Shown here one piece after another: positions 9,246-18,632 of a stretch of DNA of 58,783 nt. The position numbers were made by a program, and so were the translations under genes. Source of the DNA: Pseudovibrio sp. JCM 19062 (GTDB lineage Bacteria > Pseudomonadota > Alphaproteobacteria > Rhizobiales > Stappiaceae). A model generated the notes under the pieces. The model had not been told where the DNA came from. It did no database searches and worked only from the letters and a program-made list of their open reading frames with translations. Positions within the stretch are counted from its first letter, which is position 1, and every line of letters begins with the position of its first letter. The DNA is taken from positions 1 through 58,783 of the forward strand of contig BAXV01000022.1 in assembly GCA_001310715.1 (NCBI GenBank), written 5' to 3'.

Positions 9246-9833
9246 ATGACGACGCAAATAACCTTCCCTACCCTTCGCAGCGAGCGGCTTGTTTTGCGGG
9301 CGATGCGGGAGAGTGACTTGGAACCCCTAACTGCCTATCTGAGTGATTTCGACGTGACGAAGATGCTTTGCAGTGCACCACATCCGTTTTCTCCAGAGGA
9401 TGGCCGACGGTATTTATTGCAAACGATGGAAAGTGACCCCAATGAGCATGTTCATTGGGCGATCGAAGCCGAGGGACAGTTCTGCGGATACATCAAGGCA
9501 AGCTATCTGACCAGTCAGCCGGGTATCGGTTATTGGCTGGGAAAGACACACTGGGGCAAAGGACTGATGAGTGAGGCAGTCCTTTTAGTCCTTACTTACC
9601 TGTTTCAGCACCGAGACTTGAGCGCAGTACAAACCGGCGCGTTTCAGTGCAACCCTGCTTCCTTACGCGTGCTGCAAAGATTTGGTTTTATCATCGAAAC
9701 GCTGCGAACTAACACTTGTGCAGCGAGAGGCGGCGAGGAGCTGAACGAAGCCTTTCTTAAGGTTTCGGCTGACCGCTTCCAACAGGTACTCGAAGAGTGC
9801 CCTTTGAGGAAAAAGAGAGTGTTGTTGCAATGA
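9246..9833 (+). CDS. GNAT acetyltransferase (array copy 6)
   Basis: Intact RimJ/RimL-like acetyltransferase of about 195 residues. The ATG at 9246 has AGAAGG 9 bases upstream and is preferred over the TTG at 9237. Motifs: KMLCSAPHPFSPEDGRRY, GYWLGKTHWGKGLMSEA, NPASLRVLQRFGF. Its first 50 coding bases (9261-9310) are almost identical to those of copy 7 (one difference in 50), while the rest has diverged, which suggests local gene conversion or very uneven divergence. The stop overlaps the start of copy 7 (ATGA at 9830). Confidence 0.83.
   Translation: MTTQITFPTLRSERLVLRAMRESDLEPLTAYLSDFDVTKMLCSAPHPFSPEDGRRYLLQTMESDPNEHVHWAIEAEGQFCGYIKASYLTSQPGIGYWLGKTHWGKGLMSEAVLLVLTYLFQHRDLSAVQTGAFQCNPASLRVLQRFGFIIETLRTNTCAARGGEELNEAFLKVSADRFQQVLEECPLRKKRVLLQ
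9261..9310 (+). repeat. 50-bp near-identical repeat, first unit (GNAT copy 6)
   Basis: Bases 9261-9310 match 9857-9906 with a single difference (G at 9302, A at 9898). The repeat encodes the segment TFPTLRSERLVLRAMRE of copies 6 and 7. Similarity drops sharply on both sides at the DNA level, so selection on protein alone is a poor explanation. Confidence 0.85.
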
Positions 9834-10427
9834 GCCAACAAAATAGCACTTACACCACCTTCCCTACCCTTCGCAGCGAGCGGCTTGTTTTGCGGGCAAT
9901 GCGGGAGGACGATCTTGAAAGGCTTTGTGCCTATTTGGGGGACTTTGAGGTCTCCAAGTCACTGAGCACTCAACCGTTCCCGTTTTCAGAAGCGGATGGG
10001 CGGGCGTACATCATGACGGCTCGCGAGAACGATGCAGCCGAGAATATGACGTGGACGATGGAGTTTGATGGCCAGCTTTGCGGTACCTTCAAAGTCAAAG
10101 ACCTACAAGGGACACTAATATCGGGTACTGGCTTGGGCAAGAACATTGGGCAAGGGCCTGATGAGCGAGGCTTTGAAGGTGGTTCTTTTTTACCTCTTTG
10201 AAGACCGGAAGATATCTGTGGTGCATGGTGGCGTGTTTAAAGAAAATGCGGCCTCCTTGAATGTGCTGACCAAGATTGGCTTCAAGATCACCGGCGAAGG
10301 CGAGCGCATTTGTCGTGCACGTAGCAATATTCAATTGGATGAGTTTCAGCTTCAGTTGACACGCGATGATTTTTTTTCGGCTGAACAGCCCAAACACACA
10401 ACGATGAGCCTTTATGATGTTTCCTGA
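9830..10427 (+). CDS. GNAT acetyltransferase (array copy 7, frameshifted twice)
   Basis: RimJ/RimL-like acetyltransferase of about 198 residues after correction, starting MSQQNSTYTTFPTLRSERLV at ATG 9830, which overlaps the stop of copy 6. Two indels, near 10108-10115 and 10146-10150, flank a stretch that in the right frame reads TNIGYWLG then HWGKGLMSEA, the acetyl-CoA loop. The late motif is NAASLNVLTKIGF. Each uncorrected piece lacks part of the active fold. The C terminus runs into copy 8 (14-base overlap). Confidence 0.76.
9857..9906 (+). repeat. 50-bp near-identical repeat, second unit (GNAT copy 7)
   Basis: Partner of 9261-9310, 49 of 50 bases identical, at the same position within the coding sequence of the next GNAT gene. 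Confidence 0.85.
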
Positions 10428-10965
10428 ACTCAACACAAATCGTCTGGTGCTCCGTGAATTAAGGCAGGGTGATCTGGAACCAATTTGTGAGTACATCAAC
10501 AATTTTGAAGTCAGCAAAATGCTGACTGTGGTTCCCTACCCCTACACAAAAGCGGATGGGGAGTGGTGGTTGAACCACATTCGCGAAACGCCGCTGAGTG
10601 AAGAAACAAACTGGGCTATCGAATCCGAACACGGGTTTACAGGCGTCATTGGCATCCGCATCCCGGAAGATGGCCACCCACGTATTGGGTACTGGCTGGC
10701 CGAGCCGTTCTGGGGCAAAGGGTATATGAGTGAGGCGGCTGAAGCAGTGGTCGATTACAGCTTTGAGGCACTGGGGGCCTCCAAGGTCACATCCGGCGCA
10801 TTTGAGGAAAATGACGGGTCGCTAAATGTACTGGCGAAAAACGGGTTCCAGACAGTGGGCTCCCGACCAGACAAAAGCCGCGCTCGCAAGGAGCAGGATG
10901 TTACGTTGATTGAAGTGGAGCTGACCCGCGACCTGTGGGAAGCGATGCGCGCGGTGGCTGTTTAA
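10414..10965 (+). CDS. GNAT acetyltransferase (array copy 8)
   Basis: Intact 183-residue RimJ/RimL-like acetyltransferase: MMFPELNTNRLVLRELRQGD, substrate segment KMLTVVPYPYTKADGEWW, acetyl-CoA loop GYWLAEPFWGKGYMSEA, late motif NDGSLNVLAKNGF. It is the closest relative of copy 10 at 12103 (shared KMLTVVP-PYTK, GVIGIR and NVLKKNGF-type motifs). It overlaps the 3' end of copy 7 and is followed by a strong terminator, so copies 2-8 form one operon of about 4 kb. Confidence 0.83.
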   Translation: MMFPELNTNRLVLRELRQGDLEPICEYINNFEVSKMLTVVPYPYTKADGEWWLNHIRETPLSEETNWAIESEHGFTGVIGIRIPEDGHPRIGYWLAEPFWGKGYMSEAAEAVVDYSFEALGASKVTSGAFEENDGSLNVLAKNGFQTVGSRPDKSRARKEQDVTLIEVELTRDLWEAMRAVAV

Positions 10966-10983
10966 GAATTTTGGACAAAAAAA

Positions 10984-11007
10984 AGAGCGCATTGCTGCGC
11001 TCTTTTT
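10984..11007. terminator. Bidirectional terminator between GNAT copy 8 and the cold-shock gene
   Basis: AGAGCGCA (10984-10991), loop TTGC, TGCGCTCT (10996-11003), with T-run on the right and A-run on the left. It suits convergent genes: copy 8 from the left and csp from the right. Confidence 0.85.
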
Positions 11008-11024
11008 CTCTGAAACAGCTCGAA

Positions 11025-11230
11025 TTAGATAGTTTCGAGGTTTACAGCGCTCTGACGGCCATCACGACCAGCTTCCAGTTCGTAAGTTACTTCCTGGCCA
11101 TCAGCAGAGTAGACAGACCGGAGCGCTCTACTGCAGAGATGTGAACAAATACGTCTTTGCTTCCATCTTCAGGTGCAATAAAACCGAAACCTTTAGTGCT
11201 GTTAAACCATTTCACGGTGCCTTTAGCCAT
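11025..11230 (-). CDS. Cold-shock domain protein, CspA family (one-base frameshift)
   Basis: Single-stranded nucleic-acid-binding OB-fold protein of about 68 residues. The N terminus [20 protein letters not shown] contains the RNP1 motif KGFGFI; RNP2 is VFVHISAV. A one-base indel near 11105-11110 shifts the frame; restored, the protein ends [25 protein letters not shown] with the stop at 11025-11027. A good ribosome site (AGGAG) precedes the ATG at 11230. It lies on the opposite strand inside the GNAT array. The roughly 360 bases upstream are free of genes on its own strand and could hold a long leader. Confidence 0.88.
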
Positions 11231-11589
11231 CGTGATATCTCCTAGTTAGTGTGCCGCTGCAACATGCAGATAGCGTGGGGTTGCGTCAAAGCGAAATCGA
11301 ATGCTCTGACGCCTAAAAAGGAGACAGGGTGTCGATAGTCTTAACGTAAAGACGGAATTCCACAAAATCGCTCGTAAGTAAAGATGCCGCGTTCGTTTAG
11401 AGTGCGGAAGAACGCATTTTTTTTATTTCCCTGTGGTTTTCCTGAGTCAATTGCTAATTTATTCCGTCAGCTTTGCACAAAACCTGCCAAAATTACGGAA
11501 GGTGCTATTGCCTATACTGATTTTCAATTGTGCGGGAATTCAGGCGAAAACCGAAGTTAAATAATCCTCACCACGTGAAAAAAAATTTC
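11231..11589. other. Upstream region of the cold-shock gene, no gene seen
   Basis: No coding sequence recognised. The promoter and 5' leader of the cold-shock gene (reading left) should lie here. I do not see a clear -35/-10 pair. Confidence 0.35.
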
Positions 11590-12090
11590 CAATAATGGGC
11601 TTGAAGCGCTTGCAATCGGGTGCGGGCCAAGATAGTGACCGCCTCCAAGCTTTTAAAGTTCCTTTCGGATTTTGAAATCTCAAAGATGCTGTTGCCTGCT
11701 TTCCCATCTACTTTTTGAAGAAAGATGCAGGTTTCTGTCACCTTCAATTCCCGGTCGCTCTGTGGTTTTCGGGAGATTGATGATGGGTCTTGCACTTCTG
11801 TTCTGGCTGGCGCGTCCGTTTGTGCGTTCCCGCGACTTTCAGCAGATGGCAGGATAGGGTTTTGAGCAAGGTTGCGGCAACAGCCTTTTGCTCCCTCGAC
11901 CATTAGTGATTATGGGGCGGTCCATGTGGCTGCTCAGAGTATCGTGAGTTTCAAAACCTATCAGGACAGAAAGCGTAGTTTGGATAGCACCCAGCGCGTT
12001 GCAGACATTAGAACTGACGGGCTTGACGCTATCTTCGTGTCCTTAAGAAAAGAGCGCTGGCAACATCGGGCAAGCGCTCCAAGAAGATAA
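11590..12090 (+). pseudogene. Decayed GNAT acetyltransferase copy (array copy 9)
   Basis: Remnant recognised by family fragments scattered over three frames but in the right order and spacing: QDSDRLQAF, FLSDFEISKML (compare YLSDFDVTKML of copy 6), DDGS, LFWLARPF (compare GYWLAEPFW), STISDYGAVHV and SFKTYQ (the late motif region), and DAIFVSLRKERW (compare TTVTLTRDRW of copy 10). Total length, about 500 bases, equals one GNAT gene. At least four frame changes, in-frame stops and loss of the acetyl-CoA loop glycines distinguish it from the singly frameshifted neighbours. It lies directly upstream of intact copy 10. I consider it a true pseudogene, although part of the damage may be sequencing error. 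Confidence 0.7.
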
Positions 12091-12102
12091 GAAGAGTTTG
12101 TC

Positions 12103-12648
12103 ATGTTCCCGGAGCTGCAATCCGAGCGCTTGATCCTACGTGATTTCTGCGAAACTGATTTTGATATTCATAACGAGTCTTTGAATGATTTCGATGTGAG
12201 CAAGATGCTGACCGTGGTGCCGCATCCTTACACCAAGGATGATGGTGCGTGGTGGTTTGACCATTGCCGCACGACACCACGTAGCGAAGAAATCAACTGG
12301 GTGATCGATAATGGTGACGGTCTGGTCGGCGTGATCGGCATTCGCAATGTTTCGACAACTCCGCATCTGGGTTACTGGTTGGCGAAATCTCACTGGGGTA
12401 AAGGCTATGCCAGTGAAGCGACCAATATGGTTTGCGATTTCGTGTTCAACCAGCTGAATGCGGTTGCGATGAACACCGGTCTGTTCACCATCAATCCGTC
12501 GTCTTTGAATGTGCTGAAGAAAAACGGTTTTGTGGTAACGGGTGAGACCATGGAGACGAACCGTGCGCGCGGTGACATCAAGATGGATTACACCACGGTG
12601 ACACTGACACGGGACCGTTGGGCTTCCATGCAAGCGCTGGCGGCCTAA
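12103..12648 (+). CDS. GNAT acetyltransferase (array copy 10)
   Basis: Intact 181-residue RimJ/RimL-like acetyltransferase. N terminus MFPELQSERLILRDFCETDF, substrate segment KMLTVVPHPYTKDDGAWW, acetyl-CoA loop GYWLAKSHWGKGYASEA, late motif NPSSLNVLKKNGF. It is closest to copy 8 and is followed by its own terminator at 12689, so it is transcribed apart from obgE. A GAAGAG ribosome site precedes the ATG. Confidence 0.84.
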   Translation: MFPELQSERLILRDFCETDFDIHNESLNDFDVSKMLTVVPHPYTKDDGAWWFDHCRTTPRSEEINWVIDNGDGLVGVIGIRNVSTTPHLGYWLAKSHWGKGYASEATNMVCDFVFNQLNAVAMNTGLFTINPSSLNVLKKNGFVVTGETMETNRARGDIKMDYTTVTLTRDRWASMQALAA

Positions 12649-12688
12649 TCTTTTACATTTCTACAGCGGTTTTCCTGTAGGTTGCTTT

Positions 12689-12720
12689 AGAGCCGCGCTT
12701 TGCGTCTCTAACTTTTTTTT
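12689..12720 (+). terminator. Intrinsic terminator after GNAT copy 10
   Basis: AGAG-C-CGC / GCG-T-CTCT stem (12689-12696 with 12702-12709) with one mismatch and a five-base loop, followed by AACTTTTTTTT. It closes the GNAT array before obgE. Confidence 0.7.
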
Positions 12721-12817
12721 AAAAGGCTTGCGGATTAATGTTCGTGAGCCTTTTGGTCGTGCTAAATCAATAAAATCAGCCAGAAATGCCGTTCCGCACT
12801 TGGCGGGAGCGTCATAG

Positions 12818-13914
<1,097 letters not shown>

Positions 13915-13915
<1 letters not shown>

Positions 13916-15044
13916 TGAGCCGGAGTCTGAGCAACTATCAGCGTATCACCGTGAAGATCGGCTCTGCCCTTTTGGTAGAGAATGGCCGGTTGAAGCGTGA
14001 ATGGCTGGAATCTTTGGCGGATGATCTACAGGCTCTTTCCGAAGCTGGAAAAGAAGTGCTCGTGGTCTCCTCAGGTTCTATTGCTCTAGCCGCTCAGTTC
14101 TTGGTTTGCCTGCTGGCCCGCTGAAGCTGGAGCAGGCGCAAGCCGCCGCTTCGGTGGGCCAGATTGCGCTTGCTCAGGCTTACTCTGAGATTCTCGGTGC
14201 GCGTGGTTTGACGGCGGGCCAGATTCTGCTGACCCTTGGTGATACGGAAGAGCGCCGCCGTTACCTTAACGCGCGTGAGACGATCAGCACGCTGCTCAAG
14301 ATGGGGGCTGTGCCGATCATCAACGAGAATGACAGTGTTGCCACCTCGGAAATCCGTTATGGCGACAATGACCGGCTGGGCGCTCGTGTGGCGACCATGG
14401 CGAGTGCGGATCTGCTGGTGCTGCTTTCTGACGTGGACGGACTTTACACCGCCGCACCGCAGACGGACCCGAATGCGATCTTCCTGCCTGAGGTTCCTCA
14501 GGTGACGCAGGAGATTGAGGCGATGGCTGGTGCGCCGGGTACAGCATTCTCCTCCGGCGGCATGAAGACCAAGATCGACGCGGCCAAGATTGCGCAAAGC
14601 GCTGGCACCACCATGATCATCTCCAGCGGCAAGACCATGAACCCGCTGAATGCGATTGAAAATGGCGCACGGGCGACCTGGTTCCCTGCGCCGTCTTCTC
14701 CCTCTCGTGCTCGCAAAACATGGATTAGCGGACACCTGAAGCCGCATGGCACCATTCATCTGGATGCTGGAGCACTGAAAGCTGTGAAAGCTGGTAAGAG
14801 CCTGCTGCCGGCGGGTGTGACCAAGGTGGAAGGTACCTTCTCGCGCGGAGATGCTGTGCGGATTGTGGACGCAGACGGTCATGATGTGGGCCGCGGCCTT
14901 GTTGCCTATGATTATGGTGAGGCCTCGCTCATTATCGGTCGTAACAGCAAGGAAATTGAAGCTATTGTGGGCTATCCGGGACGTGCGGAGATGATCCATA
15001 CGGATGATCTTGTGCTCTCAACATCTGATTTGGATATTTCATAG
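13915..15044 (+). CDS. proB: Glutamate 5-kinase (one-base frameshift)
   Basis: Phosphorylates L-glutamate to glutamyl 5-phosphate, the first step of proline synthesis. An amino-acid-kinase domain ([56 protein letters not shown]) is followed by a C-terminal PUA domain ([20 protein letters not shown]). The ATG at 13915 overlaps the obgE stop. A single indel near 14090-14104 breaks the frame between IAL and [20 protein letters not shown]. The corrected length is 376 residues, normal for ProB with PUA. Confidence 0.93.
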
Positions 15045-15095
15045 ATACTGATTAGGTTGACCCGTTCAACCAGTGATGACTCAAGGGTTTTGCAG

Positions 15096-16390
15096 ATGCT
15101 GAATACTTCTGAAGTGGCAAATGCGGACAATTCCAATGTTCGCGACTTGATGGCAACAATTGGCAGGAAAGCGCGCGCTGCGGCTCGTCGTCTTGCGATT
15201 GCGCCCACGAGCCAGAAGAACAAGGGTCTGGAAGCGATGGCGGCGGCGGTTCGCTCTGCAACCTCTGACATCCTCACAGCAAATGCTGCCGATCTGGAAA
15301 GCATGGAAGCCAATGGTCAGCTTGCCTCCTTCATTGATCGCGGAACACTGAACGAAGAGCGCATTGAGGCCATTGCCTGCGCTCTGGAAGACATTGCCAA
15401 ACTGGATGATCCTGTTGGTTCCTCAGTTGCTGAGTGGACACGCCCGAACGGACTGCAAATCTCCCGCATACGGACCCCGCTTGGTGTGATCGGTGTGATT
15501 TATGAGAGCCGTCCGAACGTGACCGCAGACGCAGGCGCTCTGTGCCTCAAGGCTGGTAATGCGGTTATCCTGCGTGGTGGTTCTGATACCATCAATTCCA
15601 ATCTCGCCATTTATAAAGCTTTGCAGGCCGGCCTTGCTGAAGCGGGACTGCCTGTTGATGCGATCCAGATCGTACCAACAAGGACCGCGCTGCTGTTGGC
15701 GAGATGCTGAAGGGGCTTGATGGCAACCTTGATGTGATCATTCCTCGTGGCGGTAAGAGCCTTGTTGCCCGCGTTCAGGAAGAAGCCCGCGTGCCTGTTT
15801 TCGCGCATCTGGAAGGGCTGGTTCATATCTTCATCGACAAAAAGGCTGATCTGGATAAGGCGATTGATATTGTCGTCAATTCCAAGATGCGCCGGACCGG
15901 CATTTGCGGTGCAGCGGAAACCTTGCTGGTTGATGAAGCTGTGGCGGCGACACTTCTGCCTCCGATTATTGCTGCTCTTCAGGAAAAGCAGTGCCAGATT
16001 CGCGGTGATGAAGATGTCCTGATGCTGTGTCCGACCGCTGTTGAGGCCACCGACGAGGATTGGTCCACCGAATATCTGGACGCTATTATCTCTGTAAGGA
16101 TTGTTGGCGGGCTGGACGAGGCAATCGAGCATATTGCCACGTATGGCTCCAACCACACCGATTGTATTGTCACCGAAGATCCAATTGCAGCTCGCAAATT
16201 CCTTGCAGAAGTGGACTCAGCCATTGTTCTTCACAATGCATCCACACAGTTTGCCGATGGCGGCGAGTTTGGAATGGGGGCTGAAATCGGCATCGCAACA
16301 GGCCGTATGCATGCCCGTGGTCCGGTTGGTGTGGAGCAGCTGACCAGCTTCAAATACGTGGTCCGCGGGAATGGCCAAACACGTCCATGA
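15096..16390 (+). CDS. proA: Glutamate-5-semialdehyde dehydrogenase (one-base frameshift)
   Basis: NADPH-dependent reduction of glutamyl 5-phosphate to glutamate semialdehyde, the second step of proline synthesis, next to proB. Start ATG 15096 with AAGGG upstream. Recognisable segments: [33 protein letters not shown], the catalytic-cysteine segment [15 protein letters not shown] and [20 protein letters not shown]. One indel near 15682-15700 splits the frame between QIVPTK and [20 protein letters not shown]. Corrected length is about 431 residues, typical. The stop overlaps the nadD start (ATGA at 16387). Confidence 0.93.
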
Positions 16391-17052
16391 CACAGACTGA
16401 TCTGCAAGCCACATATAGCCACAGCACATCTGGCGACACGCATCTGGACTGGATGCGCCTGCCTATGCTGCCCCCGGCAATCGTATTGGTTTGTTTGGCG
16501 GATCCTTTAACCCCCCGCATACTGGGCATCTTCTGGTGGCCGAGACGGCTTTGCGGCGTTTGAAACTGCATCAGATCTGGTGGCTGGTGACGCCCGGAAA
16601 CCCGCTTAAATCTCTTAGCAACCTTGCGCCTCTTGAGGAGCGGGTTGCCGCTGCAAAGGCGTTGGCGTGTCACCCTCAGATGAAAGTGACTGCCTTTGAA
16701 AAGGTTCTTGGCACCTCTTACACGGCGAGCACTCTGCAGCAATTAAGAGTGCGCCGACCGCACCTGAATTTTGTCTGGGTCATGGGCGCAGACAATCTCT
16801 CCAATTTTCACCATTGGCAAAACTGGCAGAGCATTATAGAAGGGGTGCCGGTGGCAATTGTTGACCGGCCCAAAGCGACCCTTTCGTCGCTTTCCGCTCA
16901 AGTTTGCCAACGGTATGCCTTTGCTCAACTAAACGAAAAAAAGTGCAGACCAACTGCCTAAGCGCAAAGCCCCGTGCTGGACCATTTTACGCGGTCCGCT
17001 GGATGAAACCTCTTCCACATCACTGAGGAAAAGAGGACACGGTCCAGGGTAA
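16387..17052 (+). CDS. nadD: Nicotinate-nucleotide adenylyltransferase (frameshifted twice)
   Basis: Transfers AMP from ATP to nicotinate mononucleotide in NAD synthesis. The nucleotidyltransferase signature [20 protein letters not shown] holds the T/HxGH motif. VWVMGADNL is the conserved substrate-side segment. The C-terminal SSTSLRKR corresponds to the family ISSTxxR motif. Two indels: one near 16440-16455, between the ATG frame and the catalytic frame, and one in the A-run 16935-16941. The second correction moves the stop to 17050-17052 and gives about 221 residues. The start overlaps the proA stop. Confidence 0.88.
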
Positions 17053-17201
17053 CTTTACGCTTTTTGCGGAAACTAGTGTCTTGAAAATGCCATAGGGACC
17101 TGAGTATTCTTCTTGACGGAAGGCTTGAGTTTGTGCATTTCAGGCTTTTCAATCGGTAGAATACTGCTTTCTCTAACCATGGCGAGGCTCTTAAGCTGAC
17201 C

Positions 17202-17609
17202 ATGACAACACAACATGAAGGGACGGACATCATCGCTCCTCTTCAATCGCACGATCCCACCAATGAGGCGGACGTGCTTGCACTGATCCTCAACAGCTTG
17301 GAAGATTCCAAGGCTGAGGACATCGTATCACTCGATCTTACCGGAAAGTCTGCTCTGGCTGATCACATGGTTGTGGCTTCTGGCCGCTCTCATCGCCATG
17401 TGGGTGCTGTTGCTGACCAACTGCTCCGGACCTTGAAAGATGCTGGCTACGGAAATGCCCGCGTTGAGGGTATGCCGCACTGTGACTGGGTGCTCGTCGA
17501 TATCGGTGACGCAATCATTCACATTTTTCGCCCAGAAGTCCGCACTTTCTACAACATAGAAAAGATGTGGTCTGCGGATAGCTCTGCACCGACGCAGTTC
17601 ATCGGATAA
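17202..17609 (+). CDS. rsfS: Ribosomal silencing factor RsfS
   Basis: Binds L14 on the 50S subunit and blocks subunit joining when nutrients are scarce. Intact, 135 residues, with family segments ILNSLEDSKAEDIVSLDL, ALADHMVVASGRSHRHVGAV and GMPHCDWVLVDIGDAIIHIF. A position between nadD and rlmH is the usual one. A hairpin (CAGTGC/GCACTG, 17613-17633) follows the stop, so rlmH may have its own promoter in the 250-base gap. Confidence 0.93.
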   Translation: MTTQHEGTDIIAPLQSHDPTNEADVLALILNSLEDSKAEDIVSLDLTGKSALADHMVVASGRSHRHVGAVADQLLRTLKDAGYGNARVEGMPHCDWVLVDIGDAIIHIFRPEVRTFYNIEKMWSADSSAPTQFIG

Positions 17610-17612
17610 TAA

Positions 17613-17633
17613 CAGTGCTTCTTTGAGGCACTG
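17613..17633 (+). terminator. Small hairpin after rsfS
   Basis: CAGTGC (17613-17618) pairs with GCACTG (17628-17633), loop of 9. Short and without a T-run, so only a possible terminator. Confidence 0.35.
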
Positions 17634-17865
17634 ATTATTGCAAGTATCCAGCTCTCTGCCCCTCGCGGGAGCCAGAGTGTCTGGGCAATTGCCGCTGATG
17701 CAGGTGTCGTTTCATCTGCACGCGATCTTTTGCGGGCAAATACGATTTAGGGCATGTTGCGTTCTCTCCAATTTTCGCTTCACACTCTAAGTCCATGCTT
17801 TCATGCGTATATTTTCCTGAAATAGCGGGGCTTTTCGGGATATCGCTTGAATTTCGGGGACCCCA

Positions 17866-18349
17866 ATGAAAGTTACGATTGCCTGCGTTGGCAAAATGAA
17901 AGCCGGCGCGGAAAAGGACATGTATGAGCGCTATCTGGACCGCGCCCGCAAAGCAGGTCGTTCCGTTGGCATCACCTCAGTATCCGTAATCGAATTTTCA
18001 GAGAGCCGGGCCTCCCGCACGCAAGACAGAAAAGATGAAGAGGCGCAGCTTTTGCTTAATGCGCTTCCTTCGGGTGCGATCCTGATCGCGCTGGATGAGC
18101 ATGGCAAAGCACTTTCCAGCGAAGTGTTTGCCAAAAAAAAGTTGGCGACTGGGCCGATCAGGCATTTCGGATGTGGTTCTTGCCATCGGCGGGGCTGACG
18201 GCCATGGACAGGCTCTGCTGCAACGCGCCGACCTGAAACTCGCTCTGGGCTCCATGACATGGCCCCACCAACTGGTGCGCATCATGTGCGGCGAACAAAT
18301 CTACCGCGCAATTACGATTTTGACCGGACATCCTTATCATCGCGCGTAA
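17866..18349 (+). CDS. rlmH: 23S rRNA pseudouridine1915 N3-methyltransferase RlmH (frameshifted)
   Basis: SPOUT-class methyltransferase acting on helix 69 of 23S rRNA. N terminus MKVTIACVGKMKAGAEKDMY, then ILIALDEHGKALSSEVFAKK. The A-run 18134-18141 carries an extra base. Corrected, the protein continues with the knotted SAM site VVLAIGGADGHGQAL and the C terminus MTWPHQLVRIMCGEQIYRA, 160 residues, the usual length. The uncorrected frame ends at 18198. Confidence 0.92.
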
Positions 18350-18632
18350 GTGCGAGGGAGTGTTGGAATTACCTTCTCTTTCGCGTCCATCAATCAGGTC
18401 TCTGACGTGGCATCGTCCATATGGACTTACTCAAATAAACATCCCGTATATTGATGTTTTTGCCGGAAGTCGGTAAGCCTGCAGCGTGGTTGACACTTCC
18501 TTAACGTCGTCTCGAGCATTATCCTTAGTGTGATTTTGAGGCTGCGCGCCTGTTTTGTCAGAATTTGTCTGCGTCACCATTTTGTATGGAAGTCAGCGTT
18601 TTTTTCCTCGCTGCGCTTTGGGAGTTCAGTTG

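Noticed and set aside
11568..11903. Minus-strand frame of 111 codons over the GNAT relic
   Set aside because: The plus-strand relic explains the sequence better; the minus-strand protein has no family features.
6144..12648. Possibility that the GNAT array is a tandem assembly artefact
   Set aside because: Apart from the 50-bp segment the copies differ strongly in protein and DNA sequence, so they are not duplicated assembly of one gene.
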